DNA of 10,551 nucleotides. It comes from Syntrophomonadaceae bacterium. GTDB lineage: Bacteria > Bacillota_D > Dethiobacteria > DTU022. Position 1 is the stretch's first letter; each line of letters begins with the position of its first letter. The stretch spans positions 1 through 10,551 of the forward strand of contig PUNU01000081.1 of assembly GCA_003551865.1 (NCBI GenBank), given 5' to 3'. The notes under the pieces are model-generated. The model had not been told where the DNA came from and searched no databases. It worked only from the letters and a program-made list of their open reading frames with translations. The position numbers were made by a program, and so were the translations under genes. This document shows, piece by piece, positions 1-6,249 of this stretch.

Positions 1-7
1 CCCGCTA

Positions 8-83
8 TGCCATAGGGGACGGTTCCATCGTTTTCCCTTCGGCCTTCGCTGCGCTCAGGAACGCTCGAACCGTCCCCATGGCA
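8..83. repeat. Inverted repeat with 17-bp stem, REP/RAYT-like palindrome
   Basis: The left arm (8-25, containing ATAGGGGACGGTTC) and the right arm (67-83, containing GAACCGTCCCCAT) are reverse complements over 17 pairs, interrupted only by a bulged A at position 14. The 41-base interior is unpaired in this folding and includes TTCGCTGCGCTCAGGA. From general knowledge, GGGGACGGTTC/GAACCGTCCCC arms recur in intergenic repeats of many anaerobic Firmicutes and are often found around IS200-like Y1/RAYT transposase genes; that link is recalled, not shown here, because no transposase lies in the window. The element lies 61 bp beyond the 3' end of the decarboxylase gene. It could also act as an RNA hairpin that stabilises or ends transcripts, but no T-tract follows on either strand. 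It may continue past the window edge. Confidence 0.7.
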
Positions 84-143
84 ACGCTTTTCACTCAACA
101 AAGACAATAGGCTGAGTAGTTGCATATTTTTATGTAAAGCTCC

Positions 144-1556
144 TTATTGACTGCTCCCGGGAGCATTATCACAGATCAGCTCCCAGGCTTCGCGGACATG
201 ACTTTCAGCTGTGGTACGCTGCCCAATGGACATACGGATGGCATAGCGGCCTTTTAAAGAGGTATGAGTAAGGAAAACCCGGCCTGATCCATTTACCTTT
301 TCAAGCAGGTCTGCATTGAGACGGGCCAGTTCTTCCTCGGAAGCCCCCTTCTCCCTGAAGCGAAAACAAACCAGGCTGAAATTAACCGGGGCCAACAGTT
401 CGAAACGGCTGTCATCTTCCACCCACGTTTTGAACATTTGAGCCAGGCGCAGATGTTCTCGCACTGTTTCCTGCAAACCTTTTACTCCGTAGGAGCGAAT
501 AACGAACCACAGTTTCAGGGCCCTGAAGCGCCGTCCGAGCTGAATTCCCCAGTCCCTGAAATTTTTTACCACTGCATCCTGCCTGGTTTTTAAATACTCC
601 GGCTTTATTTCAAAAGTGCGGATGAGCAGTTCTTCATCTTTGACAAAATAGGCGGAGCAGTCAAAATTAGTCAGCATCCATTTGTGGGGGTTAAAGACAA
701 AAGAGTCGACCATATCGGCCCCTTTGAGCATCTCTTTTTTCTCCTCCAACAGGGCGGCGGTGCCGCCGTATGCGGCATCAACGTGAAGCCAAAGCCCGTG
801 GCGGCGGCAAATTTCACCGATTGCTTCAAGGGGATCCACAGCCGCTGAAGATGTAGTGCCGAGCGTAGCGACCACGCAGGCCGGCTGAAAGCCGTTATTT
901 TTGTCCTCCTTAACCGCCTTTTCCAACTCCTCCGGGATCAGGGCAAAGCTTTGATCAGTGGGGATGCGGCGCAGGTTTTTACTGCCGTAACCGGCGATCT
1001 TCACCGCTTTGTCGATACTGGAATGCCCTTCTTCGGACGTGTAGACAACCAGCGGCCGGCGCATTCCATCAAGATTTGCCTCAAAGCCGGTATTTTTTTC
1101 CCTGGCAGTGAGGAGAGCGCACAAAGTGGCGGTAGAAGCGGTGTCCTGGATTACCCCGGCCATGCCCTCGGGCAGACCGATCATCTGCCTGAGCCATTCC
1201 ATGACCCCTTCCTCCAGCTCGGTTGCCGCCGGTGAGGTCTGCCAGCTCATACACTGGGCTCCCAGGCCGGCGGTAAGCAGTTCAGCCAACACCGAAGCTG
1301 GGCTGTTATTGGCCGGGAAATATGCAAACCAGCCCGGATGCTGCCAGTGAGTTATTCCCGGTATAATAGTTTCTTTAAAATCGGTGAAGATGTTTGCCAT
1401 CGGTTCGCCTTCTACAGGTGGGTTTCCCGGCAGGGCATTTTTTATCTCCCCGGGCCGAACAGTGGAACAAACCGGGTATTTTTCCACCTCTTCAAAATAC
1501 TCGGCCAGCCAATCGATAAATTCATAGCCGCAGCGTTTAAAAAGCTTTTTATTCAT
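144..1556 (-). CDS. PLP-dependent aromatic-L-amino-acid decarboxylase family protein (possible aldehyde synthase)
   Basis: This is a 470-residue cytoplasmic fold-type I PLP enzyme of the group II decarboxylase family (dopa/tyrosine/tryptophan decarboxylases), at the family's usual length. Visible landmarks are the N-terminal HPGWFAYFPANNSP segment (73-86), SWQTSPAATELE (104-115), the PLP-stacking histidine in EGHSS (His178), HVDAAYGG with the PLP-N1 aspartate (Asp260), and NPHKW with the Schiff-base lysine Lys292. The mobile catalytic loop (about 322-345) aligns with animal dopa decarboxylase around RDW.I.LGRRFR, but the catalytic Tyr of the family (Tyr332 in pig DDC) is Phe333 here. In characterised enzymes that change converts decarboxylation into decarboxylation-dependent oxidative deamination, giving an aryl-acetaldehyde. 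The ATG is fixed by GGAGGT (1569-1564) 7 nt upstream. Substrate (Phe, Tyr, Trp or Dopa) cannot be read from the sequence. It lies 102 bp downstream of the membrane protein gene and may share its transcript. Confidence 0.93.
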   Translation of the reverse strand: MNKKLFKRCGYEFIDWLAEYFEEVEKYPVCSTVRPGEIKNALPGNPPVEGEPMANIFTDFKETIIPGITHWQHPGWFAYFPANNSPASVLAELLTAGLGAQCMSWQTSPAATELEEGVMEWLRQMIGLPEGMAGVIQDTASTATLCALLTAREKNTGFEANLDGMRRPLVVYTSEEGHSSIDKAVKIAGYGSKNLRRIPTDQSFALIPEELEKAVKEDKNNGFQPACVVATLGTTSSAAVDPLEAIGEICRRHGLWLHVDAAYGGTAALLEEKKEMLKGADMVDSFVFNPHKWMLTNFDCSAYFVKDEELLIRTFEIKPEYLKTRQDAVVKNFRDWGIQLGRRFRALKLWFVIRSYGVKGLQETVREHLRLAQMFKTWVEDDSRFELLAPVNFSLVCFRFREKGASEEELARLNADLLEKVNGSGRVFLTHTSLKGRYAIRMSIGQRTTAESHVREAWELICDNAPGSSQ

Positions 1557-1658
1557 TCAAACGACCTCCAAAAAAGTTCAATTCCGGGTCGGCAAACACC
1601 CTTTTTCATCAGCTGCGGGCAGGCCTTCCCCGGTTTTCACCGCCGTTACCCTTTTAAA

Positions 1659-2534
1659 TCATTTTTCCGCTCCCGGAGATACCGGTTCGCCCGCCCTCCT
1701 GTTTTTACCGGCCCTGACCAGGTGAAAAAGAGCCACGCCACAGTAGGCAAAAATAGCTGGATAGAAAAAACCAAGGGCCCTATCTCCCTGCAGAAGAAAT
1801 TCCCCGGCAATAAATACTGCAGGTATTAACCGGGCCAGGTGCACCCGGGTTTTCGGGATTGCTGCCTGATTTTTATCGTCAAATACAGTGCTTTGAGCGG
1901 ATAGCTTCAAAACAATTAAAACCGCCGCCCCCAGAACCGCCAGGGTTGCTACTGCCACCGGATGTACCATCTCAACAGCAACGCGGGCCTCGTCAAGCAT
2001 AAACAGGGCGGCAAAAAATGTGACCAGGGCGACCACTGCAAAAGCATATTGTTTACGGTTGGGCGGTTCGCAAAGAGCGTCGAAGAAAAAAACCGCGGCC
2101 AGGATCAGCGGAGCACTGATAGTTTCGTTTGTAAAAAGCAGCACCGCCAAAATGATCAGCAGGAGCGAATCGCCAATTTTAGCTTGAACCCCGGTGGTCC
2201 CGTTGACGATCCGGCTAAAAAGTAAAATAAAAAAAAGGGGCAGCACCCCGGCCGGGCCTAAAATAAATAACCCCGCGACTGTTGCCGGCAGAGCAATAAA
2301 AGCCGACCAATCATAAGCGGGATCAATTTCCCGGCCTATAGCCCAGGTAAGAAAGACGGCAAAGGCCAACCCTGCAGAACTTGCCAGGGCTTCCAGGGTA
2401 GGCACGGCAGTGCGCACCTGGTAAATAAAGGCAACAGCCAGCACTGCCAGAGTTATATATGCGATCAGGCGGTTGGTAATGCTGTCAAAAACAATCGGCC
2501 TGCCCAGAGCGGTAAAATGTTTGATTGCGCTCAA
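1659..2534 (-). CDS. Polytopic membrane protein of unknown function
   Basis: I do not recognise this 291-residue protein. It is very hydrophobic, with roughly eight to ten membrane segments (about 22-40, 52-66, 78-107, 122-152, 163-180, 190-210, 234-247 and 254-273) and a short basic tail (GKNRRAGE). Polar motifs stand out between the helices and are candidates for a functional site: GREIDPAYDWSAF (67-79), SRIVNGTTG (107-115), GDS (121-123) and CEPPNRKQ (155-162). No signal peptide or soluble domain is visible. The start is uncertain. An in-frame TAG at 2543-2541 limits the frame, the first usable codon is TTG at 2534, and the only Shine-Dalgarno-like AAAGGA (2540-2535) touches it, which is too close. 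No ATG or GTG lies before the first helix. It sits between a decayed amidohydrolase remnant and the decarboxylase gene on the same strand. Confidence 0.7.
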   Translation of the reverse strand: MSAIKHFTALGRPIVFDSITNRLIAYITLAVLAVAFIYQVRTAVPTLEALASSAGLAFAVFLTWAIGREIDPAYDWSAFIALPATVAGLFILGPAGVLPLFFILLFSRIVNGTTGVQAKIGDSLLLIILAVLLFTNETISAPLILAAVFFFDALCEPPNRKQYAFAVVALVTFFAALFMLDEARVAVEMVHPVAVATLAVLGAAVLIVLKLSAQSTVFDDKNQAAIPKTRVHLARLIPAVFIAGEFLLQGDRALGFFYPAIFAYCGVALFHLVRAGKNRRAGEPVSPGAEK

Positions 2535-2748
2535 TCCTTTCTATCGAAGCCTGAAGGTGGCTGTCGTTAAAACCGGAAAAAGGTCCGCCCTTTCAAATCA
2601 ATCATTTTTGTATAGCCGCTTTTCAAGTTTAAAACACCTGAGTCATCGCCAGCCGCGGCAATTCGCGAGCCTTTACGGCAACAGTACGGGCTTCCGGGTT
2701 GCGGGGATCAATGGTAATTAAGCGGGCGCTGCAAAATATCAGGCCCAT
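2535..2748 (-). pseudogene. Remnant of amidohydrolase (YtcJ-like) N-terminus, frameshifted and truncated
   Basis: No long open frame exists here, but three minus-strand frames read in succession give a recognisable amidohydrolase N-terminus. From ATG 2748 comes MGLIFCSARLITIDPRNPEA then RTVAVK (frame 1). After a shift near 2668, RIAAAGDDSGVLNL then KSGYTKMIDLKGRTFF follows (frame 2, 2665-2576). After another shift near 2578-2572, FNDSHLQASIER follows (frame 3, from 2571). This matches the family pattern of a short beta-rich start, VAVxDGRIxAxG, then VIDLxGRTxxPGFxDSHxH. The second metal-binding His of the HxH motif is Gln here, and the TIM-barrel body is missing. The intact first frame now encodes only 39 residues (2748-2629). 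A good Shine-Dalgarno AAAGGAG (2763-2757) still sits 8 nt before the ATG, 53 bp after the reductase stop, so this was once a downstream gene of that unit. The assignment to the YtcJ branch is tentative. Confidence 0.65.
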
Positions 2749-2801
2749 TGACGGTGCTCCTTTCCGCCTGTAAAGACAGTATTGCTGCCGGCTCTTAATA
2801 T

Positions 2802-4073
2802 CTACAGTTCAAAGAGCTCACTTTTGATCTTCTGAGGAGGGACCTTGAGTTCTTTTAGCTGTTCGATAATCGCCTTGCTCATAGCAGGCGGGCCGCAAAC
2901 ATAAAAGGTTTTATCCTCCAGGCCGCCCAGGTGTTCCAGGATTATTTTGCCGCTTAAACGACCCTTTACTCCAGGCCAGTCCGGTTGATTGGACATCACC
3001 GGAACCATCGAAAATTTTGGCATCTCCCTTTCCATCTCCGCCAGTTCGTCACGAAAACAGAGATTTTTCTCGCCGCGGTTGGCCCAGAAAAGGGTCACTT
3101 TCCTGTCAAGCTGCTGATCATAAATATAGCGCAGCATGCTTATAAAAGGGGTGATACCCACGCCGCCGGCGATAAATACCAGTTCGCTGGAATTGTAATT
3201 TAAAAAGCTAAAAACCCCGTAGGGAGCATCGATAAAAGCGAGATCCCCGGTCCTGGTCTCCTTGATGGTCGAGGTAAAATCGCCCAGCTCCTTTGGAGTA
3301 ATGGAAAGGTGTTCCCTGGTGGGTGGTGAAGAAATGGTAAACGGGTGGGGCGAGGAAAGCCTGCCCTCTCGCAGCAGCTGAATAAACATGAACTGCCCCG
3401 GCTTATAGTTAAACCGGCGCCCCTTAAAAAACAGGCTCCAGATATCCTCCGCTTCCTGTTTAACTTCCACAACTTCATAGGGATTGCTGCGCACTTCGGC
3501 GATGCGGGCTGCCCTGTAGATTACCACAGTAGCAAACAAAACAGCCAGGATCAGCCACAATATATAAAGCAGTGAACCGGGGTTGGAAAAGTAAAAGACA
3601 TGGACCAGGGCCACCGGAAACAAAATATAGTTTGCCAGGTGAATATTCCGCCAGGTTTCATACAGCAAACCGAGTTTCCGGTGGAAAGAAGCAAGTGATG
3701 CTGTAATCATAAATCCCAGCAAACCCGCCAGACCCAGCCATATAAACAGGTTGGTAAAAAAGGTCCCGAAGGCAATAAGACTATGGCCAAAGATCATAAG
3801 CGCATGCAGAGTTACAAAACCCAGGCCTACCCGTCCGAATAAACGGTGCCAGCGCAGCATGTGATCCAGGCCAAAGCCGGATTCAATCACTTTAATACGC
3901 GAAACAAAAACAAACTGAAAGAAAATAAAAACCAGCCCAACCGCGCCAAACAGCAGGCCGGTATCCCTGAGTATAGAAATATCGGCCGGAACCAAATCGA
4001 CGGTATCCGCCCAAAAATAAACGGTAACGGCGATCAGTGCGATCATAAACAGCAAAACCAGGCGCGCTTTCAT
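2802..4073 (-). CDS. NOX/ferric-reductase-type transmembrane haem-flavin oxidoreductase
   Basis: This is a 423-residue integral membrane protein predicted to carry electrons from cytoplasmic NAD(P)H through FAD and two haems across the membrane. The N-terminal half has about six helices (4-22, 36-57, 78-97, 103-127, 147-163, 167-186). His76 and His90 lie in one helix and His145 and His158 in another. The spacings, 14 and 13 residues, equal those of the haem-ligating pairs in eukaryotic NOX2. The C-terminal half is a ferredoxin-NADP-reductase module: YKPGQFMFIQL (223-233), FAD motif HPFTISS (243-249), NAD(P) motif GGVGITPF (303-310), CGPPAM (393-398), and a near-terminal Phe421. The start at 4073 is chosen because AGGAGGG (4087-4081) sits 7 nt upstream. 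An earlier in-frame ATG at 4127 has no binding site and falls inside the predicted -10 box. The physiological acceptor (ferric iron, quinone, oxygen or other) is unknown. Confidence 0.85.
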   Translation of the reverse strand: MKARLVLLFMIALIAVTVYFWADTVDLVPADISILRDTGLLFGAVGLVFIFFQFVFVSRIKVIESGFGLDHMLRWHRLFGRVGLGFVTLHALMIFGHSLIAFGTFFTNLFIWLGLAGLLGFMITASLASFHRKLGLLYETWRNIHLANYILFPVALVHVFYFSNPGSLLYILWLILAVLFATVVIYRAARIAEVRSNPYEVVEVKQEAEDIWSLFFKGRRFNYKPGQFMFIQLLREGRLSSPHPFTISSPPTREHLSITPKELGDFTSTIKETRTGDLAFIDAPYGVFSFLNYNSSELVFIAGGVGITPFISMLRYIYDQQLDRKVTLFWANRGEKNLCFRDELAEMEREMPKFSMVPVMSNQPDWPGVKGRLSGKIILEHLGGLEDKTFYVCGPPAMSKAIIEQLKELKVPPQKIKSELFEL

Positions 4074-4080
4074 CTGTTTT

Positions 4081-4087
4081 CCCTCCT
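4081..4087 (-). promoter_or_regulatory. Shine-Dalgarno site fixing the reductase start
   Basis: AGGAGGG on the minus strand lies 7 nt before the ATG at 4073. This selects the 423-residue form over the 441-residue form that begins at 4127. Confidence 0.85.
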
Positions 4088-4125
4088 CGGGCTCTGGTCG
4101 GAACTGTAAAAACTTTATTAACAAC

Positions 4126-4154
4126 ATTGTATAAAAAAGTTGTCCGGATTACAA
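4126..4154 (-). promoter_or_regulatory. Predicted sigma-A promoter for the reductase gene
   Basis: On the minus strand, TTGTAA (4154-4149) and TACAAT (4131-4126) are separated by exactly 17 bp. They match the -35 (TTGACA) and -10 (TATAAT) consensus at 4/6 and 5/6 positions. Initiation would fall near 4119, leaving a leader of about 45 nt before the ATG at 4073. This is prediction from sequence only. Confidence 0.55.
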
Positions 4155-4222
4155 ACTTCACGCAAGCGGGAAAGAGAGCAAGAAAAACTGAGAAACCAGG
4201 TGCAAAACGTTCTTTTCCGGTG

Positions 4223-4251
4223 TTGCATTAGCTGTAAATTTCCCATATATT
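4223..4251 (+). promoter_or_regulatory. Predicted sigma-A promoter for the transglutaminase-like gene
   Basis: TTGCAT (4223-4228) and TATATT (4246-4251) are spaced by 17 bp, in an AT-rich stretch. A second, overlapping TATATT begins at 4251. Transcription would start near 4258-4262, about 50 nt upstream of the ATG at 4309. It diverges from the reductase promoter, with roughly 70 bp between the two -35 boxes; no clear operator palindrome was seen between them. Confidence 0.5.
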
Positions 4252-4308
4252 ATATTATGTAGAAAAAAAAGTCCCGCTATTTTCTATAGGCCGGCAAGAG
4301 GAAAGGTA

Positions 4309-4974
4309 ATGCCACTTAAAACCAACAAACAAAGATGGTTTCTCATGTTGTCGTTCCTGGCGGCATGGTTTTTACTGGTGCTTTATCCGAACCCCGGGCA
4401 TTTGACGGCCAGCGTTTACAGGTTGATCAATCCGCCGGTGACGGCCCCCCAAATATCCGAAATCGCCCTGGGCCTTACAGATCGTTCTCCCTGTGAAATC
4501 AAGGTTTTTGTCTATACAGAAATGCCCTACCGCCACGATTGGGAAGTGTACGGCATGCCGTGGTATTTCCCCACCCTTGGGGAAGCCCTCCGGAACGGGA
4601 CCGGCGACTGTAAATCCCGTTACCTGCTTTTTGCTTCCTTGATGGAGGAACTGGAGATCCCTTATGAAAAACGAGTATCTTTTACCCATATCTGGCTCCA
4701 TTATGAAGGTAAGCCTGACAATGCCCTGGAAAATGAAGGTGAAATGCTGTTCGTGGTCGATGAAAACGGCCGTCTAACGCTTAGTATGCCCCGTCCGGAC
4801 CTGCGGAGGGCGTTGAGCAGTATCTACCGTGGTTTCTGGGAAACAATGCCGGAAGAAAAGAAAACCCTGCTCCTGGCCGGTTTCCCGGCAGTTTTTAGCC
4901 TTTCGGCCCTGACCCGGCCTTCTGCCCGCACCCACCTGGTGCCACCATCTGACCTTAAGTCTGATCGCTGCTAA
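4309..4974 (+). CDS. Small membrane-anchored transglutaminase-like protein
   Basis: This is a 221-residue protein with a basic N-terminus and one hydrophobic segment (about 10-26), which looks like an uncleaved signal anchor. That would place the remainder outside the cell. The core resembles the transglutaminase/cysteine-protease fold: TLGEALRNGTGDCKSRYLLF (89-108) with candidate nucleophile Cys101, then LMEELEIPYEKRV (111-123), FTHIW (125-129) with candidate His127, and VVDENG (149-154) with candidate Asp151. A second hydrophobic stretch (187-202) near the C-terminus may associate with the membrane. Such domains can act as peptidases, amidases or crosslinkers, and the substrate is not evident. 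The ATG is preceded by AGAGGAAAGG (4297-4306). It converges on pyrE, with only 4 bp between the two stop codons, so the genes are probably unrelated in function. Confidence 0.75.
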   Translation: MPLKTNKQRWFLMLSFLAAWFLLVLYPNPGHLTASVYRLINPPVTAPQISEIALGLTDRSPCEIKVFVYTEMPYRHDWEVYGMPWYFPTLGEALRNGTGDCKSRYLLFASLMEELEIPYEKRVSFTHIWLHYEGKPDNALENEGEMLFVVDENGRLTLSMPRPDLRRALSSIYRGFWETMPEEKKTLLLAGFPAVFSLSALTRPSARTHLVPPSDLKSDRC

Positions 4975-4978
4975 ACGG

Positions 4979-5542
4979 TTAGTTTTTTGGTTTCTGCAGG
5001 GGAATTCCCCGCCGGCAAAGGGGACAGTTCTCCGGGTCAAAAGATTCTATTTCCATAGTCAGCAGTGACCTGGTGGGCACTCCAAAATCAAGAGTGCCGG
5101 CTGTCCTGTCGACCATAACCGAAACTCCGGCCACCTCGGCCCCAACATTGTATAGAAGTTCCAGGACCTTTTTTACAGATCCACCGGTGGTGACCGCGTC
5201 CTCCACTACCAGGACTTTTTCACCGCATCCCACCCGGAAACCGCGCCGCAGGACCATTTTTTCTTCCGAAGGCTCGGCATAAATGGCCCTGGCCCCCAGG
5301 GCACGCGCTGTCTCGTAAGATAGAAGCACTCCCCCCATAGCCGGACCGATCACAGTTTCAATGCCCTGATCTTGAAAAGGTTCGGCCATTAAACGGCAAA
5401 CGGTTTCGGCATAACCGGGGTACTGCAAAAGGCGGGCACACTGCAAAAAACGTGCGCTGTGCCTGCCTGAAGTTAGCAAAAAATGGCCCTCCAGGATCAC
5501 GCCGGTTTCCTTTAACAGGTCGATAATCTTGATTTCTTTCAT
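4979..5542 (-). CDS. pyrE: Orotate phosphoribosyltransferase
   Basis: This enzyme transfers orotate to PRPP to give orotidine 5'-monophosphate, the fifth step of UMP synthesis. The 187-residue protein has the type I phosphoribosyltransferase PRPP loop VVEDAVTTGGS (112-122), the N-terminal GHFLLTSGRHSARF segment (19-32), and VIGPAMGGV (64-72). It ends with ENCPLCRRGIPL (171-182), the Cys-pair tail typical of the Gram-positive/archaeal/Thermus PyrE branch and absent from E. coli PyrE. Its ATG overlaps the pyrF stop in an ATGA arrangement, indicating translational coupling. It is the last gene of the pyr operon. No strong rho-independent terminator follows; the next base on this strand belongs to a 4-bp gap before a convergent gene. 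Confidence 0.96.
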   Translation of the reverse strand: MKEIKIIDLLKETGVILEGHFLLTSGRHSARFLQCARLLQYPGYAETVCRLMAEPFQDQGIETVIGPAMGGVLLSYETARALGARAIYAEPSEEKMVLRRGFRVGCGEKVLVVEDAVTTGGSVKKVLELLYNVGAEVAGVSVMVDRTAGTLDFGVPTRSLLTMEIESFDPENCPLCRRGIPLQKPKN

Positions 5543-6249
5543 TTCACTGTTCCCATCTCTTCAAGTATTTTGCGCACTGCTCCAGCAGGATCGGCAGCCC
5601 CGGTAACCGGGCGACCTACCACCAGGTAGTCCCCCCCGGCCCGAACGACTTCCGCCGGAGCGGCGATACGGGACTGGTCGTTTCCGGCCGCCCCCGCCGG
5701 CCTGATCCCGGGGGTGACGGTAATAAAAGAAGGGGACACCGCTTTTTTTACCGCCCTTATTTCCAGCGGCGAACAGACCACCCCGTCGAGCCCGCAGTCA
5801 GCAGCCAGCCTGGAAAGCAGGCGCACCCTTTCGGCGACACCGCCTGAAGATCCCGTTTCGGCCAGCCGGCTGTCATCCATGCTCGTCAGCACGGTAACAG
5901 CCGTCAGAAGCGGCCGGTTTTTTATGTCAGCCAGGGTTTCCCGGGCGGCGGCCATCATCTTTCCGCCGCCTGCGGCATGAACGTTAATCATCCACACATT
6001 GAGCAGAGCGGCCGCTTTTACCGCAGAAGCGGTGGTGCTGGGAATATCATGAAACTTTAAATCCAAAAACAGCCTGCAGCGCAAAGCGAGATCGGCCACC
6101 AGGGAAGGGCCGCCGGCCATGAAAAGCTCCAACCCGGCTTTGAAACCCACGCCCAGCGGACCCAGCTTTGAAACAAGTTCCCGGGCCCGTTCCGGTTCGG
6201 AATAATCAAGGGCGACAATCAGCCGATCTGCTCTATTTTTGGTTGTCAT
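5539..6249 (-). CDS. pyrF: Orotidine 5'-phosphate decarboxylase
   Basis: This enzyme decarboxylates OMP to UMP, the last step of the pathway. The 236-residue TIM-barrel protein is of normal length. It shows the substrate-binding start VALDYSEPERA (12-22), the catalytic Asp-x-Lys-x-x-Asp array in LDLKFHDIPST (62-72; Asp63, Lys65, Asp68), and the phosphate-binding segments TPGIRP (179-184) and VVGRPVT (210-216). A GGAAAGGGAT ribosome binding site lies about 10 nt before the ATG. The gene overlaps the end of pyrD by 17 bp and the start of pyrE by 4 bp. Nothing unusual is visible. Confidence 0.96.
   Translation of the reverse strand: MTTKNRADRLIVALDYSEPERARELVSKLGPLGVGFKAGLELFMAGGPSLVADLALRCRLFLDLKFHDIPSTTASAVKAAALLNVWMINVHAAGGGKMMAAARETLADIKNRPLLTAVTVLTSMDDSRLAETGSSGGVAERVRLLSRLAADCGLDGVVCSPLEIRAVKKAVSPSFITVTPGIRPAGAAGNDQSRIAAPAEVVRAGGDYLVVGRPVTGAADPAGAVRKILEEMGTVK

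Noticed and set aside
1557..1613. 18-codon minus-strand frame starting at 1613 and ending at the decarboxylase start
   Set aside because: It overlaps the decarboxylase ribosome binding site and start as a leader peptide might, but has no clear binding site, no meaningful composition and no attenuator hairpin beside it.
4074..4127. 18-residue N-terminal extension of the transmembrane reductase
   Set aside because: It has no ribosome binding site, and its ATG overlaps the predicted -10 box; the downstream ATG has AGGAGGG at ideal spacing.
4999..5010. Perfect 12-bp palindrome GGGGAATTCCCC
   Set aside because: It lies inside pyrE and encodes the conserved GIPL tail; it has no T-run and is too short to be a terminator or a convincing operator.
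5018..5030. AAGGGGACAGTTC resembling one arm of the edge palindrome
   Set aside because: It codes for the conserved CPLC segment of PyrE and has no matching inverted arm nearby, so the likeness is probably chance.
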